Assembly (NCBI GenBank): GCA_031385445.1
Contig: JANNBM010000051.1
Span: 159,320 to 223,319 of the forward strand
Source: CAIYZT01 sp031385445
GTDB taxonomy: Bacteria; Pseudomonadota; Alphaproteobacteria; Rhodobacterales; Rhodobacteraceae
Reading direction: 5' to 3'
DNA: 64,000 nucleotides
Position 1 is the first letter of the stretch. Each line of letters starts with the position of its first letter. Under the pieces are notes generated by a model, which was not told the origin of the DNA, did not search any database, and was given only the letters and a program-made list of their open reading frames with translations. Position numbers and translations under genes: made by a program. Shown here one piece after another: positions 1 through 8,776 of this stretch.

Positions 1-47
1 CAATCGCGCGCATCGCGCGGCGCCAACTCGTCCGATTTTTCTTGCAT
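1..47 (-). CDS. 5' end of an unidentified CDS cut by the left edge
   Basis: On the minus strand an ATG at 47 is preceded by a strong ribosome binding site, AGGAAGG, at the right distance (bases 54-60). The frame stays open to the window edge and gives only 15 residues, beginning MQEKSDELAPRDARD. That is too little to assign a family. It lies downstream of rlmN on the same strand and may be the next gene of that transcript. Evidence is limited to the start signal and the open frame. Confidence 0.4.
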   Translation of the reverse strand, partial: MQEKSDELAPRDARD

Positions 48-184
48 CGTCAGCCTTCCTGCCTTCGTTATTCGGCCCGATCATTGGACCTTTGGGCATT
101 TTAACAGCCCTTCGTTAACGGACATTCCACGCTATTGCTGGTTTGTCCAGTCTGTCGTCACGCAACAGAATGTGAGCGCGCCGG

Positions 185-1387
185 TCAACCTTGGGCGATT
201 CCAGCTTCGGCGGCGATTTCCCGCGCCGATTTGCGCGCCCGTTCGGTGGCTGATTTCAGCTGCCCACACGCCGCCATGATATCCTCGCCGCGCGGTTTGC
301 GAATCGGGCTGGAATAGCCGGCATTGAAGATGATGTTGGCAAAAGCCTCGATCCGGTCCCAGTCCGAGCGTTCATAGGGGCTGCCGGGCCATTCATTGAA
401 CGGGATCAGGTTGATCTTGGCCGGAATGCCCGCGATCAGTTTGACCAGACGCTTGGCATCGGCATCACTGTCGTTCACGCCCTTCAGCATCACATATTCA
501 AAGGTGATCCGCTCGGAATTCGACAGCTTGGGATATTCGCGCAAGGTGTCCAGCAAGGCCTTGATATTCCAGCGCTTGTTGATCGGCACCAACGTGTCGC
601 GCACGGCGTCTGTGGTGGCATGAAAGCTGACGGCCAGAAGACAGCCGATTTCGGTCGCCGCGCGGGCGATTTCCGGCACCACGCCCGAAGTGGACAGCGT
701 GATGCGGCGGCGGCCAAGGGCGATCCCCTCGCCGTCCATCACCACTTTCATCGCGTCGCGGACGTTTTCGAAATTGTACAGCGGCTCGCCCATGCCCATC
801 AAAACCACGTTCGACAAAAGCCGGGTTTCGTTCCGCGGTGCGCCGGGTTGTTGCCATTCGGCAAGGTCATCCCGCGCCAGCATCACCTGTCCCACGATTT
901 CGCCAGCGGTCAGGTTTCGCACCAGTTTTTGCGTGCCGGTGTGGCAGAACGAACAGGTCAGCGTGCAGCCGACCTGACTGGAAATGCACAAGGTGCCGCG
1001 ATTTTCCTCGGGGATATAGACAACCTCAACCTCATGCCCGCCCGCGATGCGCACCAGATATTTGCGGGTTCCATCGGCAGACACCTGTTTGTTCACCACT
1101 TCGGGCACCTGAATCACGAAGTGTTCGGCCAGAAGCGCGCGGTAATCCTTGGCGAGGTTGGACATGTCGGAAAATTCCCGCACGCCCCAATGATACACCC
1201 AAAGCCAGATCTGCCCCAGCCGCATCTTGGCCTGCTTTTCGGGCGTTCCCGCCGCAATAAGCGCTTCGCGCAGCTGCTCTCGCGTCAGGCCGACGATATT
1301 GATCTTGCCCCCCTCGGGCAATTTGCGCGGCAGGGTCATCACATCTTGGGTGATCGGGGCGCTGATCGGGGCGGGCGTTTGGGTCAT
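185..1387 (-). CDS. rlmN: 23S rRNA (adenine2503-C2)/tRNA (adenine37-C2)-methyltransferase RlmN
   Basis: A radical SAM enzyme that methylates C2 of A2503 in 23S rRNA and A37 in some tRNAs. The 400-residue product has an N-terminal accessory domain and then the SAM cluster motif CTLTCSFC, with cysteines near residues 141, 145 and 148. The conserved GTLCISSQVG segment precedes it, and the C-terminal cysteine in EDIMAACGQ (about residue 374) is the one known to form the protein-RNA intermediate. Length is normal for the family. The IalB-family gene lies upstream on the same strand, with a terminator-like hairpin between the two. Confidence 0.97.
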   Translation of the reverse strand: MTQTPAPISAPITQDVMTLPRKLPEGGKINIVGLTREQLREALIAAGTPEKQAKMRLGQIWLWVYHWGVREFSDMSNLAKDYRALLAEHFVIQVPEVVNKQVSADGTRKYLVRIAGGHEVEVVYIPEENRGTLCISSQVGCTLTCSFCHTGTQKLVRNLTAGEIVGQVMLARDDLAEWQQPGAPRNETRLLSNVVLMGMGEPLYNFENVRDAMKVVMDGEGIALGRRRITLSTSGVVPEIARAATEIGCLLAVSFHATTDAVRDTLVPINKRWNIKALLDTLREYPKLSNSERITFEYVMLKGVNDSDADAKRLVKLIAGIPAKINLIPFNEWPGSPYERSDWDRIEAFANIIFNAGYSSPIRKPRGEDIMAACGQLKSATERARKSAREIAAEAGIAQG

Positions 1388-1459
1388 GGGAACCTGAGGG
1401 GCAATAGGACAAGCCCGTCATATAGGGGAAGTTTGCGGAAAACGAAACCGCATCAGATG

Positions 1460-1488
1460 AAAACCCCGGACCTGTGGCAGGACCGGGG
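1460..1488 (-). terminator. Rho-independent terminator after the IalB-family gene
   Basis: Read on the minus strand, a GC-rich stem (CCCCGG plus CCTG arms, one internal mismatch, 3-base loop) is followed directly by TTTT at 1463-1460. It sits 22 bases past the stop of the IalB-family gene and before rlmN, so it probably ends that transcript. Confidence 0.6.
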
Positions 1489-1509
1489 GGAAATCCGAAC
1501 GTCAAAAGC

Positions 1510-2028
1510 TTATCCGCAGCGTTTTGCGGCTTCTTCCATGGCGGCGGTAAAGCCGCGCAGGCTGAAGGTGTCCTGCGTTTGGGTGCCCTTGCCGGACTTC
1601 GCGCTTAAAATCGCAGCGCTGCCCTTTTTCATCGCCGCCAGAATCTTTGCGTCATCCTCGGGCGTGCCCGGCCATGCCCATTCGCCATCGCTGAACAGAT
1701 CAAATGTGGCGCCATCCACGTTCATCGACACGGTCGAGCCGCCTGCAAAAGGATAGCCGCCGATGAACGACACTTCGCCCGCCTGACCGGGGCGATAGGT
1801 GACGAATAACAAGATATCGCCGCGCCGCACCGATACCGGCTGGCCATCACGGGTGTTGACCGTTTCCTTCGGCACCGTCACGCCCCAGCATTCTTTGGGG
1901 CTTTCTTCGACGAAAACGCTCCAGTCCGTGGTGGTGGAAACGAGGTTGGTCGATTCCTGCGCCACTGCTGCGGGGGCCGTCCCGAAAATCATGGCCACAG
2001 CCGCCGCGCGCATCATCCAAGCATTCAT
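1510..2028 (-). CDS. Invasion-associated locus B (IalB) family exported protein
   Basis: A 172-residue protein with an N-terminal signal peptide (hydrophobic segment ending around AVAQES, residues 22-24). The rest resembles the IalB domain: a WSVFVEESPKECWGV opening, a central LLFVTYRPG strand, and a C-terminal FSLRGFTAAMEEAAKRC segment. Two cysteines, near residue 47 and near the C-terminus, could form a disulfide. The name comes from Bartonella; in free-living Rhodobacteraceae the role is unknown and probably periplasmic. It is upstream of rlmN on the same strand but likely has its own terminator. Confidence 0.8.
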   Translation of the reverse strand: MNAWMMRAAAVAMIFGTAPAAVAQESTNLVSTTTDWSVFVEESPKECWGVTVPKETVNTRDGQPVSVRRGDILLFVTYRPGQAGEVSFIGGYPFAGGSTVSMNVDGATFDLFSDGEWAWPGTPEDDAKILAAMKKGSAAILSAKSGKGTQTQDTFSLRGFTAAMEEAAKRCG

Positions 2029-2201
2029 CGTGTTCAGGCCTCCAAGCCCTTTGCCGCTCCGGGGTTGTTACCCGGTATTGCCTTGCCCTCGTTTTATCAG
2101 TGGCGCGGGTCAAGTTCACTCGATATTCCATATTTAATCGGAAAAGCCCAATGCGCGAAAGCCCTTTGGGCAGATTTTCGCGCAAAAGTGAGGGGGCGGC
2201 G

Positions 2202-3206
2202 GTGATCAAGGCACAAGAAATGGTCGAGTTGTGGCGCGGCGGGCTTTTGGAAAGCACGCATCGGGGCCATGCGGTGGTCTGCGATCAGGCCGGGCAGATT
2301 GTGCAGGCATGGGGCGATCCGGGCCGGGTGATATTTCCGCGTTCGTCGGCCAAGATGATGCAGGCGCTGCCCTTGGTGGAAAGCGGGGCGGCGGATGCCT
2401 TTGGGCTGACCGAGGCGCAACTGGCGCTGGCCTGCGCCAGCCATCAGGGCGCCGACATCCATGTGAACCTTGCCCGAAGTTGGTTAACCGGCCTTGGGCT
2501 GGACGAGCCGGATCTGCGCTGCGGCGCGCATGAACCTTCCGACCGCGCCGAAGGCGACCGTCTGGTGCGGGCCCATGCCGCGCCTTGCCAGTTCCACAAC
2601 AACTGTTCGGGCAAGCACTCCGGCTTTCTGACGGTGAACAAGCATATCAAGGGCGGCTCTGAATACATCGAGATCGACCATCCCTTGCAGAAATCCATCC
2701 GCGCAGCGGTGGAGGAGGTGGGCGACGAGGCTATTTCGGGCTGGGGCATTGACGGCTGCTCGGCTCCCAATTTTGCCACCTCGGTCGGGTCCATCGCGCG
2801 GGCCATGTCCCGCTTTGCCATTGCGACTGAAACCGGCAGCACGCGCGAGCGGGCGATGTTTCGTCTGTCGCGCGCCATGGCCAGATATCCGGAGTTGGTG
2901 GCCGGTGAAGGGCGGGCCTGCACCGAGCTGATGCGGGCGATGGGCGGGCGCGTGGCGATCAAGGGCGGCGCAGAGGCGGTTTACGTCGCCATCTTGCCGG
3001 ATCAGAAAATGGGCATCGCGCTGAAGATTGAAGACGGCAACGAGCGGGCATCGCAGGCGGCTTTGGTGTCGCTTCTGGTGGGGCTTGGCGCGCTGGATCC
3101 GGGCCATCCTTTGGCGCAAAAGCGGCTTCCGGCGGTGCAAAAGAACTGGCGCGGTTTTACCACGGGCGAGCTGCGCTTGTCACAAGGCTTTGCGCAAACC
3201 GCTTGA
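2202..3206 (+). CDS. Asparaginase II family protein
   Basis: A Rhizobium etli-type asparaginase II, thought to hydrolyse L-asparagine to aspartate and ammonia and unrelated to the classic bacterial type I/II enzymes. About 334 residues. Conserved blocks seen are PRSSAKMMQALPLVESGAA, ACASHQGADIHV, NNCSGKHSGFL, WGIDGCSAPNFA and AIKGGAEAVYV. The SGKH and GIDGCSAPN segments are the family's conserved core. I chose GTG at 2202 because AGGGGG lies five bases upstream; ATG at 2220 is the alternative. The frame is open further upstream to 2100 but without convincing start signals. A DUF2794 gene follows. Confidence 0.9.
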   Translation: MIKAQEMVELWRGGLLESTHRGHAVVCDQAGQIVQAWGDPGRVIFPRSSAKMMQALPLVESGAADAFGLTEAQLALACASHQGADIHVNLARSWLTGLGLDEPDLRCGAHEPSDRAEGDRLVRAHAAPCQFHNNCSGKHSGFLTVNKHIKGGSEYIEIDHPLQKSIRAAVEEVGDEAISGWGIDGCSAPNFATSVGSIARAMSRFAIATETGSTRERAMFRLSRAMARYPELVAGEGRACTELMRAMGGRVAIKGGAEAVYVAILPDQKMGIALKIEDGNERASQAALVSLLVGLGALDPGHPLAQKRLPAVQKNWRGFTTGELRLSQGFAQTA

Positions 3207-3236
3207 TTTGCGCCCTTTGCGGGGTAATCTGGGCCT

Positions 3237-3587
3237 ATGACCGTTCTGACGCCGACGCCCTTTCCCCCGCAAGCGCCCCTGCCAGAGCGTGTCAGCTTTG
3301 ATCGCCGCGAGATGGGGGTGATCTTGTCCGTCTATGGCCGGATGGTCGCGGCGGGCGAGTGGCGTGATTATGGGATTGCCGCGCTGCCCGAGGTTGCGGT
3401 GTTTTCGATCTTTCGCCGGACGGCCGAAAACCCGCTTTACCGCGTGGAAAAGCGCCCCAAGCTGCGGGCGAAACAGGGGATCTATGCGGTGATCGGGATC
3501 GGCGGGCAGGTCTTGCGGCGCGGGCACGAGTTGGATGTCGTGCTGCGGGTGCTGGAACGCAAGTTGATCAGGCCGGTCGGCGACTAG
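3237..3587 (+). CDS. DUF2794 family protein
   Basis: A 116-residue cytosolic protein with the DUF2794 core: FDRREMGVILSVYGRMVAAG, followed by EWRDYGIAAL and a C-terminal half ending HELDVVLRVLERKLIRPV. The family is common in alphaproteobacteria and has no established function. The gene starts 30 bases after the asparaginase stop, so the two may share a transcript. Length is typical for the family. Confidence 0.85.
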   Translation: MTVLTPTPFPPQAPLPERVSFDRREMGVILSVYGRMVAAGEWRDYGIAALPEVAVFSIFRRTAENPLYRVEKRPKLRAKQGIYAVIGIGGQVLRRGHELDVVLRVLERKLIRPVGD

Positions 3588-3600
3588 GGCGATCTGCGGG

Positions 3601-4416
3601 TCAAAGTCTGCGCCGATGGGTCACGGGGCCGCCGCCCTGCGCCGAAATGCGAGCGATGCAGGCACGGGTATCTTCATAAGCCACGGACATCGTATGGCCG
3701 TTGGCGTGGATCAGCCTGCTGCCATCCACAACCAGCGCGATATGCCCGCGCCAGAACAAAAGATCGCCGCGCCGCAGGGCCGCGTCTTGCGGCAGCTCTG
3801 CGCCCACTGCTTCCTGAAGGTCACTATCGCCGGGAAAAGCGATGCCGCAGGCCAGATGCGCCATTTGCGCCAGCCCCGAACAATCCAGCCCCGCCCGCGA
3901 ATTGCCGCCCCACAGATAAGGGACATGCAGGAAACTTTCGGCAACGCTGACCGGGTCTTTATGGTGTTGACGGATCGGCAAAAGATGGGCCATCGGCACA
4001 AAGCCAAGCGGCGTTTGCGCCCAGCCGCCGGCATCGCCCGTCACCTGAACCCTTGCCCCCAAAGACAGCGCCATCAGCGCCCGGTGTTGCACCTTTGGGC
4101 CGTCATAAAGATGCGTGCCGGGGGTGGCGATCCAATGCGTGGGCGCAAACGGGTCGGCAAGCGCAGCGTCCGTCAGCCACCCGCAATAGCCGTCTTTTTC
4201 TGCAAAACCAAAGGCATGGCCCTGTTCCCGGTCAATGACGCAAAACGCCTCACCCAATAAAAGTTGTCGCTCACGCGCGCCGCCGGGCGCGGCAAGCAGA
4301 TCGGTCAAGGGGGCCGATACCGCCTGCATCTGCCCATCAGTCAGCGGCAGGTTGGTCTGCCCGTCCAAAGATCGGTGCGCGATGCGCTTGGTGGCTTTAT
4401 GCAGCCGCAGGTCCAT
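3601..4416 (-). CDS. C40 (NlpC/P60) family peptidase
   Basis: A 271-residue cell-wall peptidase. The C-terminal half carries the NlpC/P60 fold with nucleophilic cysteine in GLDCSGL (about residue 177), histidine in WRGHIALV and a third polar residue in LIHANGH. The middle resembles bacterial SH3 domains (THLYDGPKVQHRALMALSLG and AQTPLGFVPMAHLL). No signal peptide is apparent. Such enzymes cut gamma-D-Glu-meso-DAP bonds in muropeptides. It starts three bases after the stop of the M17 aminopeptidase and is cotranscribed with it, which suggests joint recycling of short peptides. Confidence 0.9.
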   Translation of the reverse strand: MDLRLHKATKRIAHRSLDGQTNLPLTDGQMQAVSAPLTDLLAAPGGARERQLLLGEAFCVIDREQGHAFGFAEKDGYCGWLTDAALADPFAPTHWIATPGTHLYDGPKVQHRALMALSLGARVQVTGDAGGWAQTPLGFVPMAHLLPIRQHHKDPVSVAESFLHVPYLWGGNSRAGLDCSGLAQMAHLACGIAFPGDSDLQEAVGAELPQDAALRRGDLLFWRGHIALVVDGSRLIHANGHTMSVAYEDTRACIARISAQGGGPVTHRRRL

Positions 4417-4419
4417 CGC

Positions 4420-5808
4420 TTAGATCCCCAGCATGTCCGGCAGCCCCAGCAGAACCGCCCGCGCGCCTTGCCCGACGCCGCCCTTGGGCCGCCCCGGCAG
4501 ATCGGCGGGACAATGGCCATAGATGTCAAAATGCATATACCGCGCGGTGCCGACAAAACGGCGCAAAAACAGCGCGGCGGTCACCGAGCCGGCAAAGCCC
4601 CAGCCCGGCGCATTGTCCAGATCGGCGATGCCGGGTTCGATGATATGCTCATAAGGTTCGTGAAACGGCAGACGCCAGACCGGATCGAACCCGGCCGCAG
4701 CCCCCGCCTCCAACGCTTTGATCATGGCGGCATCATCGCAGTAATAGGGGGCAAGGTCGGGGCCAACAGCCACCCGCGCGGCGCCGGTCAGCGTCGCCAT
4801 CGAAATCAGCACGTCGACCTCTTCTTCGACGGCATAGGCCAACGCATCGCCCAAGACGAGCCGCCCTTCTGCATCGGTGTCGTTGACCTCGACGGTCAGG
4901 CCCTTGCGGCTGGTCAGAATGTCCTTGGGACGCATGGCATTGCCCGCGATCACATTATCTACCGCAGGCACCAGCACCCGAAGTTGCACCGGCAGCGCCA
5001 GCTGCATGATCATCTGCGCCAGCCCCAGCACCGTCGCCGCGCCGCCCATATCCTTTTTCATCAAGGACATGCCTGATGACGGTTTGATATTCAGCCCCCC
5101 GGTGTCAAAGCACACCCCCTTGCCCACCAACGTCACCTTCGGCCCCGACGTGCCCCAGCGCATGTCCAAAAGCCGCGGCGCGCGCGTGCTGGCGCGGCCA
5201 ACCGCATGGATCATCGGGAAATTCTGCGTCAGCAGATCATCGCCCACAATCACCTGCGATTTGGCCCCGAAATGCTCGGCCAAGGCTTCGAATGTGGCCT
5301 GCAATTCGGCGGGGCCCATATCTTCGGCGGGGGTGTTGATCAGATCGCGGGCCAAAAACTCGCCATCTGCCATCGCCAGAACAAGGCGGCGATCGACCGA
5401 AGCGGGAGGGGACAGAAGGGCTTGCGGGTTCGGTTTATGATCGGGGCGATACCGGGAAAACCGGTACTGACCCAAAAGGGACGCAAGCGCCGCTTGGGAG
5501 TGGTCCTGGGCGGTCAAGGGTCCTTCCAAATGCCAGGCCCCGGCGGGCAGCCCCGCCATGATCCTGGCAACAATAAACCGCCCGCGCCCGCGCGATTGGG
5601 CCGGGCCAAGGCCGGCCACAGCGCCCATGACCGTGCCATCGGGCCCCGGAATCAACCGCACTTCGCCCAGCGTTGCCGTGAACGCGGTCTGCTCGATCCA
5701 GCGCGCGGTCATGTCATCCAAATCAGCACACCACTGCGGCAGTTGATCTTGGGTGATCAAAATCAACGGCCTTGAGACGGTATCGTGAGCGGCAAATTCA
5801 GGGGACAT
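4420..5808 (-). CDS. Leucyl aminopeptidase family protein (M17)
   Basis: A two-metal cytosolic aminopeptidase removing N-terminal residues from peptides, about 462 residues. The C-terminal catalytic domain shows VGKGVCFDTGGLNIK, the metal-binding MKKDMGGAA segment and the hallmark NDTDAEGRLVLGDAL, with the YMHFDIYG block near the end. NDTDAEGR here stands for the usual NTDAEGR. The N-terminal domain is shorter and more divergent than in PepA. I start at ATG 5808 (MSPEFAAHD); an upstream extension to 5862 lacks a convincing start signal. First gene of a pair with the NlpC/P60 peptidase. Confidence 0.93.
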   Translation of the reverse strand: MSPEFAAHDTVSRPLILITQDQLPQWCADLDDMTARWIEQTAFTATLGEVRLIPGPDGTVMGAVAGLGPAQSRGRGRFIVARIMAGLPAGAWHLEGPLTAQDHSQAALASLLGQYRFSRYRPDHKPNPQALLSPPASVDRRLVLAMADGEFLARDLINTPAEDMGPAELQATFEALAEHFGAKSQVIVGDDLLTQNFPMIHAVGRASTRAPRLLDMRWGTSGPKVTLVGKGVCFDTGGLNIKPSSGMSLMKKDMGGAATVLGLAQMIMQLALPVQLRVLVPAVDNVIAGNAMRPKDILTSRKGLTVEVNDTDAEGRLVLGDALAYAVEEEVDVLISMATLTGAARVAVGPDLAPYYCDDAAMIKALEAGAAAGFDPVWRLPFHEPYEHIIEPGIADLDNAPGWGFAGSVTAALFLRRFVGTARYMHFDIYGHCPADLPGRPKGGVGQGARAVLLGLPDMLGI

Positions 5809-5904
5809 CGCGGACCTGCACCAGTGGAACTTGGCGCAACCTAGCTGCAAGCCCGCCCACACAAAAGCCTCTTTACGGGGCCGATGTGCAAAACCTGAAC
5901 CACT

Positions 5905-6294
5905 TTAAAGCTGCGTCATCCCCTCCCATGATTTTTCAGGCGTCAAGGACCGTTCCGCCACCCGCAAAAGCCGGGCCCAAACCGCGCCAAAGGCCGTGAC
6001 ATCGCCCAGATCAAGGCAGGCGCGCACATCGCTGCAGACACTGGAAAAGCTGATCATGCCCAGGTTTTCGGCCATGCGTTGCAGGCGGCGGACCTGCCGG
6101 TTCAGATCGCTTAGATCATGCGCGCGCACCTGATCGGCCAACCCGGCCATCGACAAGGCCAATTCGCCCAGCGCCCGCGTCACCACCTGATCGGCGGAGG
6201 CCGTATCAAGATTTCGATAGATCGTAGAAATCGGTCCGGCATCATGCCGGATCTTGTCCTTCGGCTGAAGGACAACCACGTTTGTCATTGGCAT
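5905..6294 (-). CDS. Small hypothetical protein, possibly Hpt-like
   Basis: A predicted 129-residue protein starting at ATG 6294 (MPMTNVVVLQPKDK), with AAAGGG eight bases upstream. It looks largely helical: long runs of alternating hydrophobic and charged residues such as ALGELALSMAGLADQVRAHD and LNRQVRRLQRMAENLGM, then FSSVCSDVRACLDLGD. The four-helix pattern recalls histidine phosphotransfer domains, but I cannot identify the usual HxxKG phosphorylation motif, so phosphotransfer is not supported. It is divergent from the carbonic anhydrase, with about 140 bases between start codons. Confidence 0.65.
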   Translation of the reverse strand: MPMTNVVVLQPKDKIRHDAGPISTIYRNLDTASADQVVTRALGELALSMAGLADQVRAHDLSDLNRQVRRLQRMAENLGMISFSSVCSDVRACLDLGDVTAFGAVWARLLRVAERSLTPEKSWEGMTQL

Positions 6295-6436
6295 TACACA
6301 CACCCTTTCGTCACACCCTTGTCCACACTGCACCGTCATGCTGAAGAAATGGTTTCGCGGCGCGGATGAAAGCCCTCGAATTTTCTGAAAATGCAGCCTA
6401 CAAGCGGCGGGCAAGGGCTGACCCAAGGATCGAAAC

Positions 6437-7084
6437 ATGCTGCATGTCAAACCGCTACCGGCCTATCTTGTGCAAAGATTTCACGGCTGGCGGGCGACGG
6501 CTTATCAGGAAAACAAGGCATGGTATCGCCGCTTGGCCGAAAGCGGCCAGCACCCGCGCGCCATGGTTATTTCTTGCTGTGACAGCCGCGTGCATGTCAC
6601 CTCGATCTTTGGCGCGGATGAGGGTGAGTTCTTTATTCACCGCAATATCGCCAGCCTTGTTCCACCTTACAATCCTGATGGTGAACGGCATGGCACCTCG
6701 GCCGCCGTCGAATATGCGGTCACATCGCTGGGGGTGGCGCATATCGTGGTGCTGGGCCATTCCAACTGCGGCGGCGTCAAAGGGTGCCACGACATGTGCT
6801 GCGGCCTTGCGCCCGAGTTGGAAGAAAAGACCAGCTTTGTGGGCCGCTGGATGGATATCTTGCGTCCCGGCTTCGCCCGGGTTTCCAGCCTGCCGAAGGA
6901 CCAGATTCTGCGCGCGCTGGAAAAAGAGGCGGTCGTGGTCAGCCTGGAAAACCTGCTGACCTTTCCCTTTGTGCGCGCGGCCGTCGAAGATGAGCGTCTG
7001 ACGTTGCACGGGCTTTGGACCAACACCGGCGAGGGCAAGTTGCACCAGTTTGATCCCGCGCAAGGCACTTTCGCCGAGATTTGA
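6437..7084 (+). CDS. Beta-class carbonic anhydrase
   Basis: Interconverts CO2 and bicarbonate with a catalytic zinc. The 215-residue protein has both family motifs: C-x-D-x-R in ISCCDSRVH (C47, D49, R51) and H-x-x-C in LGHSNCGG (H108, C111). Length and the flanking SAAVEYAVTSLGVAHIVVLG strand-helix unit are normal for beta-CAs. It is cytosolic, with no signal peptide. A bicarbonate permease and its PII regulator lie about 700 bases downstream on the same strand, which suggests a role in inorganic-carbon supply rather than only general metabolism. Confidence 0.95.
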   Translation: MLHVKPLPAYLVQRFHGWRATAYQENKAWYRRLAESGQHPRAMVISCCDSRVHVTSIFGADEGEFFIHRNIASLVPPYNPDGERHGTSAAVEYAVTSLGVAHIVVLGHSNCGGVKGCHDMCCGLAPELEEKTSFVGRWMDILRPGFARVSSLPKDQILRALEKEAVVVSLENLLTFPFVRAAVEDERLTLHGLWTNTGEGKLHQFDPAQGTFAEI

Positions 7085-7100
7085 AGTCGATCTGGCGGGC

Positions 7101-7444
7101 GTGGGGCCAAAAGTTGCCCCGTCGCGCAGCACGGTTGCACCCGGCTTTGCCCGCATCGCGCTTGCGGTTCTTTTCAACCTGCCGCTCGCACCCCTTGCCA
7201 CCACCTTCGACGATCCGGACATCAAAGGCATCCCCCGCAGGCCCTTCTGGCCGCCTGTGCACAGGGCGGTGCCCGGCTTGTTGCTTGGCCCGCCTTTGCC
7301 TTCGCTGCCCTGATATCCATCCCGGTCAGCCTCGCCCATGGCTTCACCGCACACCGGCTGACGCGGGAGCCCGCGCTCGTCATGTTCGCCGCGCTTTTCG
7401 CCGCGCGCGCAGGGCTGTTGCCGGCCATGGGCCTGCTGCGCTGA
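7101..7444 (+). pseudogene. Probable small gene broken by a one-base frameshift
   Basis: Two coding-like segments lie in different frames. From about 7101 one frame reads GFARIALAVLFNLPLAPLA then TTFDDPDIKGIP. The next segment, in another frame, reads ALLAACAQGGARLVAWPAFA, then FAALISIPVSLAHGFTAHRL, and ends GLLPAMGLLR-stop at 7444. Both have high third-position GC like the neighbours. Adding one C to the C5 run at 7232-7236 would join them into one protein of about 115 residues with one or two hydrophobic segments. I do not recognise the family. It may be a real lesion or a sequencing error. Confidence 0.35.
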
Positions 7445-7800
7445 TCCACGCCACATCTGACGTCGTTTTGAAAGAGCATCCGGGGCCAGAGCCGACGCCG
7501 CTCCTCCTTGGTTTGATCGCGGCACTGTGATGGCGCAAAAGCCGGGGCAAATCTGCGCTGACGGGCGGCGTTACCCGCGCGCTGATCAACCCTCGCGCGA
7601 TGAAAGGCCCGCCGCGCTTTTGGGGCTGATTCTGTCGCGCAGCACCTTGATCCGCATGGGCAGACCCTGCCAATGGCAAGCGGGTCCCATCTTTCGGCCG
7701 CCGCCCCCATCTTTCGTCTGCCGAAGAATAATCGCCACGTCCCCTTGAAATGTTTGAAGTTTAGTCCCAAATCCACCCGAACCCAAAACCAAGAGGCGCC
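7445..7800. other. Intergenic stretch before sbtA with no supported gene
   Basis: About 355 bases in which I find no frame with a good start signal and family-like sequence on either strand. The segment 7690-7790 is less GC-rich than the rest and probably holds the sbtA promoter. A ribosome binding site, AAGAGG, lies just before the sbtA start. Confidence 0.5.
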
Positions 7801-8775
7801 ATGACCGAGATCCTGACCATAGCCGGCCAGAACCTGCTGACGCCGATGATCCTGTGCTTTGGCCTCGGCCTTCTGGCCGCGCTCGCAAGGTCCGAGCTGA
7901 CCATTCCCGAGGCGATGGCAAAAGCCATGTCGATCTATTTGCTGTTCGCCATCGGCTTCAAAGGCGGGGTTTCGGTCGCAGACCACGGGTTTGACGGACA
8001 TCTGATTGCAACGCTGCTGGCCGGGGTTGCGCTGTCGTTCCTGTTGCCGTTTGCCGCCTTCGGATTGCTGCGCACGCTGACGCGCCTGTCAACGCTGGAT
8101 GCCGCCGCCGTGGCCGCGCATTACGGCTCGATCTCGATCGTCACCTTTGTCACGGCCACCTCGGTTTTGGCGGGGCAGGGCATCGAAAGCGAGGGCTATA
8201 TGGTTGCCGTTGCTGCCGCGATGGAGGCGCCGGCGATCATTTCGGCGCTTTGGCTTGCCTCGCGCACCGGCAGCGGCGCACGGATGGATGCCAAGCTGTG
8301 GCACGAGATTTTGCTGAACGGGTCCATCGTCTTGTTGATCGGGGCTTTTGTGATCGGCATCTTGACCGGAAAACCCGGCATGCTGCGGATCGAAAGTTTC
8401 ATCGTCTCGCCATTTCAAGGGGTTTTGTGCCTGTTCCTGTTGGACATGGGCCTGGTGGCGGGCCGCGGCCTTCGCGGGGTGCGCCGGCTGCTTGGCCCCG
8501 GCGCGCTGCTGTTCGGGATCGTGATGCCGATCGTTGGCGCAAGCGCGGGCGCTGCCGCTGGCCTTGCCCTTGGCCTGTCGCCCGGCGGTCTGGCGTTGAT
8601 GATGACACTCGCCGCCTCGGCCAGTTACATCGCCGTGCCCGCCGCAATGCGCGTCGCCCTGCCAGAGGCGAACCCGGCGATTTACCTGACGCTGTCGCTG
8701 GGGATCACCTTTCCGTTCAACCTGACCATCGGCATCCCCGCCTATGTTGCCATTGCCCAAAGCATCGGAGGTTAA
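7801..8775 (+). CDS. sbtA: SbtA-type sodium-dependent bicarbonate permease
   Basis: A 324-residue inner-membrane protein with about ten hydrophobic segments in two inverted halves, matching the SbtA/DUF897 family. Characteristic stretches are LTPMILCFGLGLLAALARS, LTIPEAMAKAMSIYLLFAIG, FKGG, and SPGGLALMMTLAASASYIAV followed by PAAMRVALPEANPAIYL. Known SbtA proteins in cyanobacteria import bicarbonate with sodium. It is somewhat shorter than the cyanobacterial versions (about 370 residues). The start follows AAGAGG. The SbtB-like PII gene begins one base after the stop, the usual sbtA-sbtB arrangement. Substrate is inferred from family and partner. Confidence 0.88.
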   Translation: MTEILTIAGQNLLTPMILCFGLGLLAALARSELTIPEAMAKAMSIYLLFAIGFKGGVSVADHGFDGHLIATLLAGVALSFLLPFAAFGLLRTLTRLSTLDAAAVAAHYGSISIVTFVTATSVLAGQGIESEGYMVAVAAAMEAPAIISALWLASRTGSGARMDAKLWHEILLNGSIVLLIGAFVIGILTGKPGMLRIESFIVSPFQGVLCLFLLDMGLVAGRGLRGVRRLLGPGALLFGIVMPIVGASAGAAAGLALGLSPGGLALMMTLAASASYIAVPAAMRVALPEANPAIYLTLSLGITFPFNLTIGIPAYVAIAQSIGG

Positions 8776-8776
8776 G

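Noticed and set aside
6455..8001. Minus-strand open frames across the carbonic anhydrase to sbtA region as hidden genes
   Set aside because: They overlap well-supported genes on the plus strand and show no family-like motifs or good starts.
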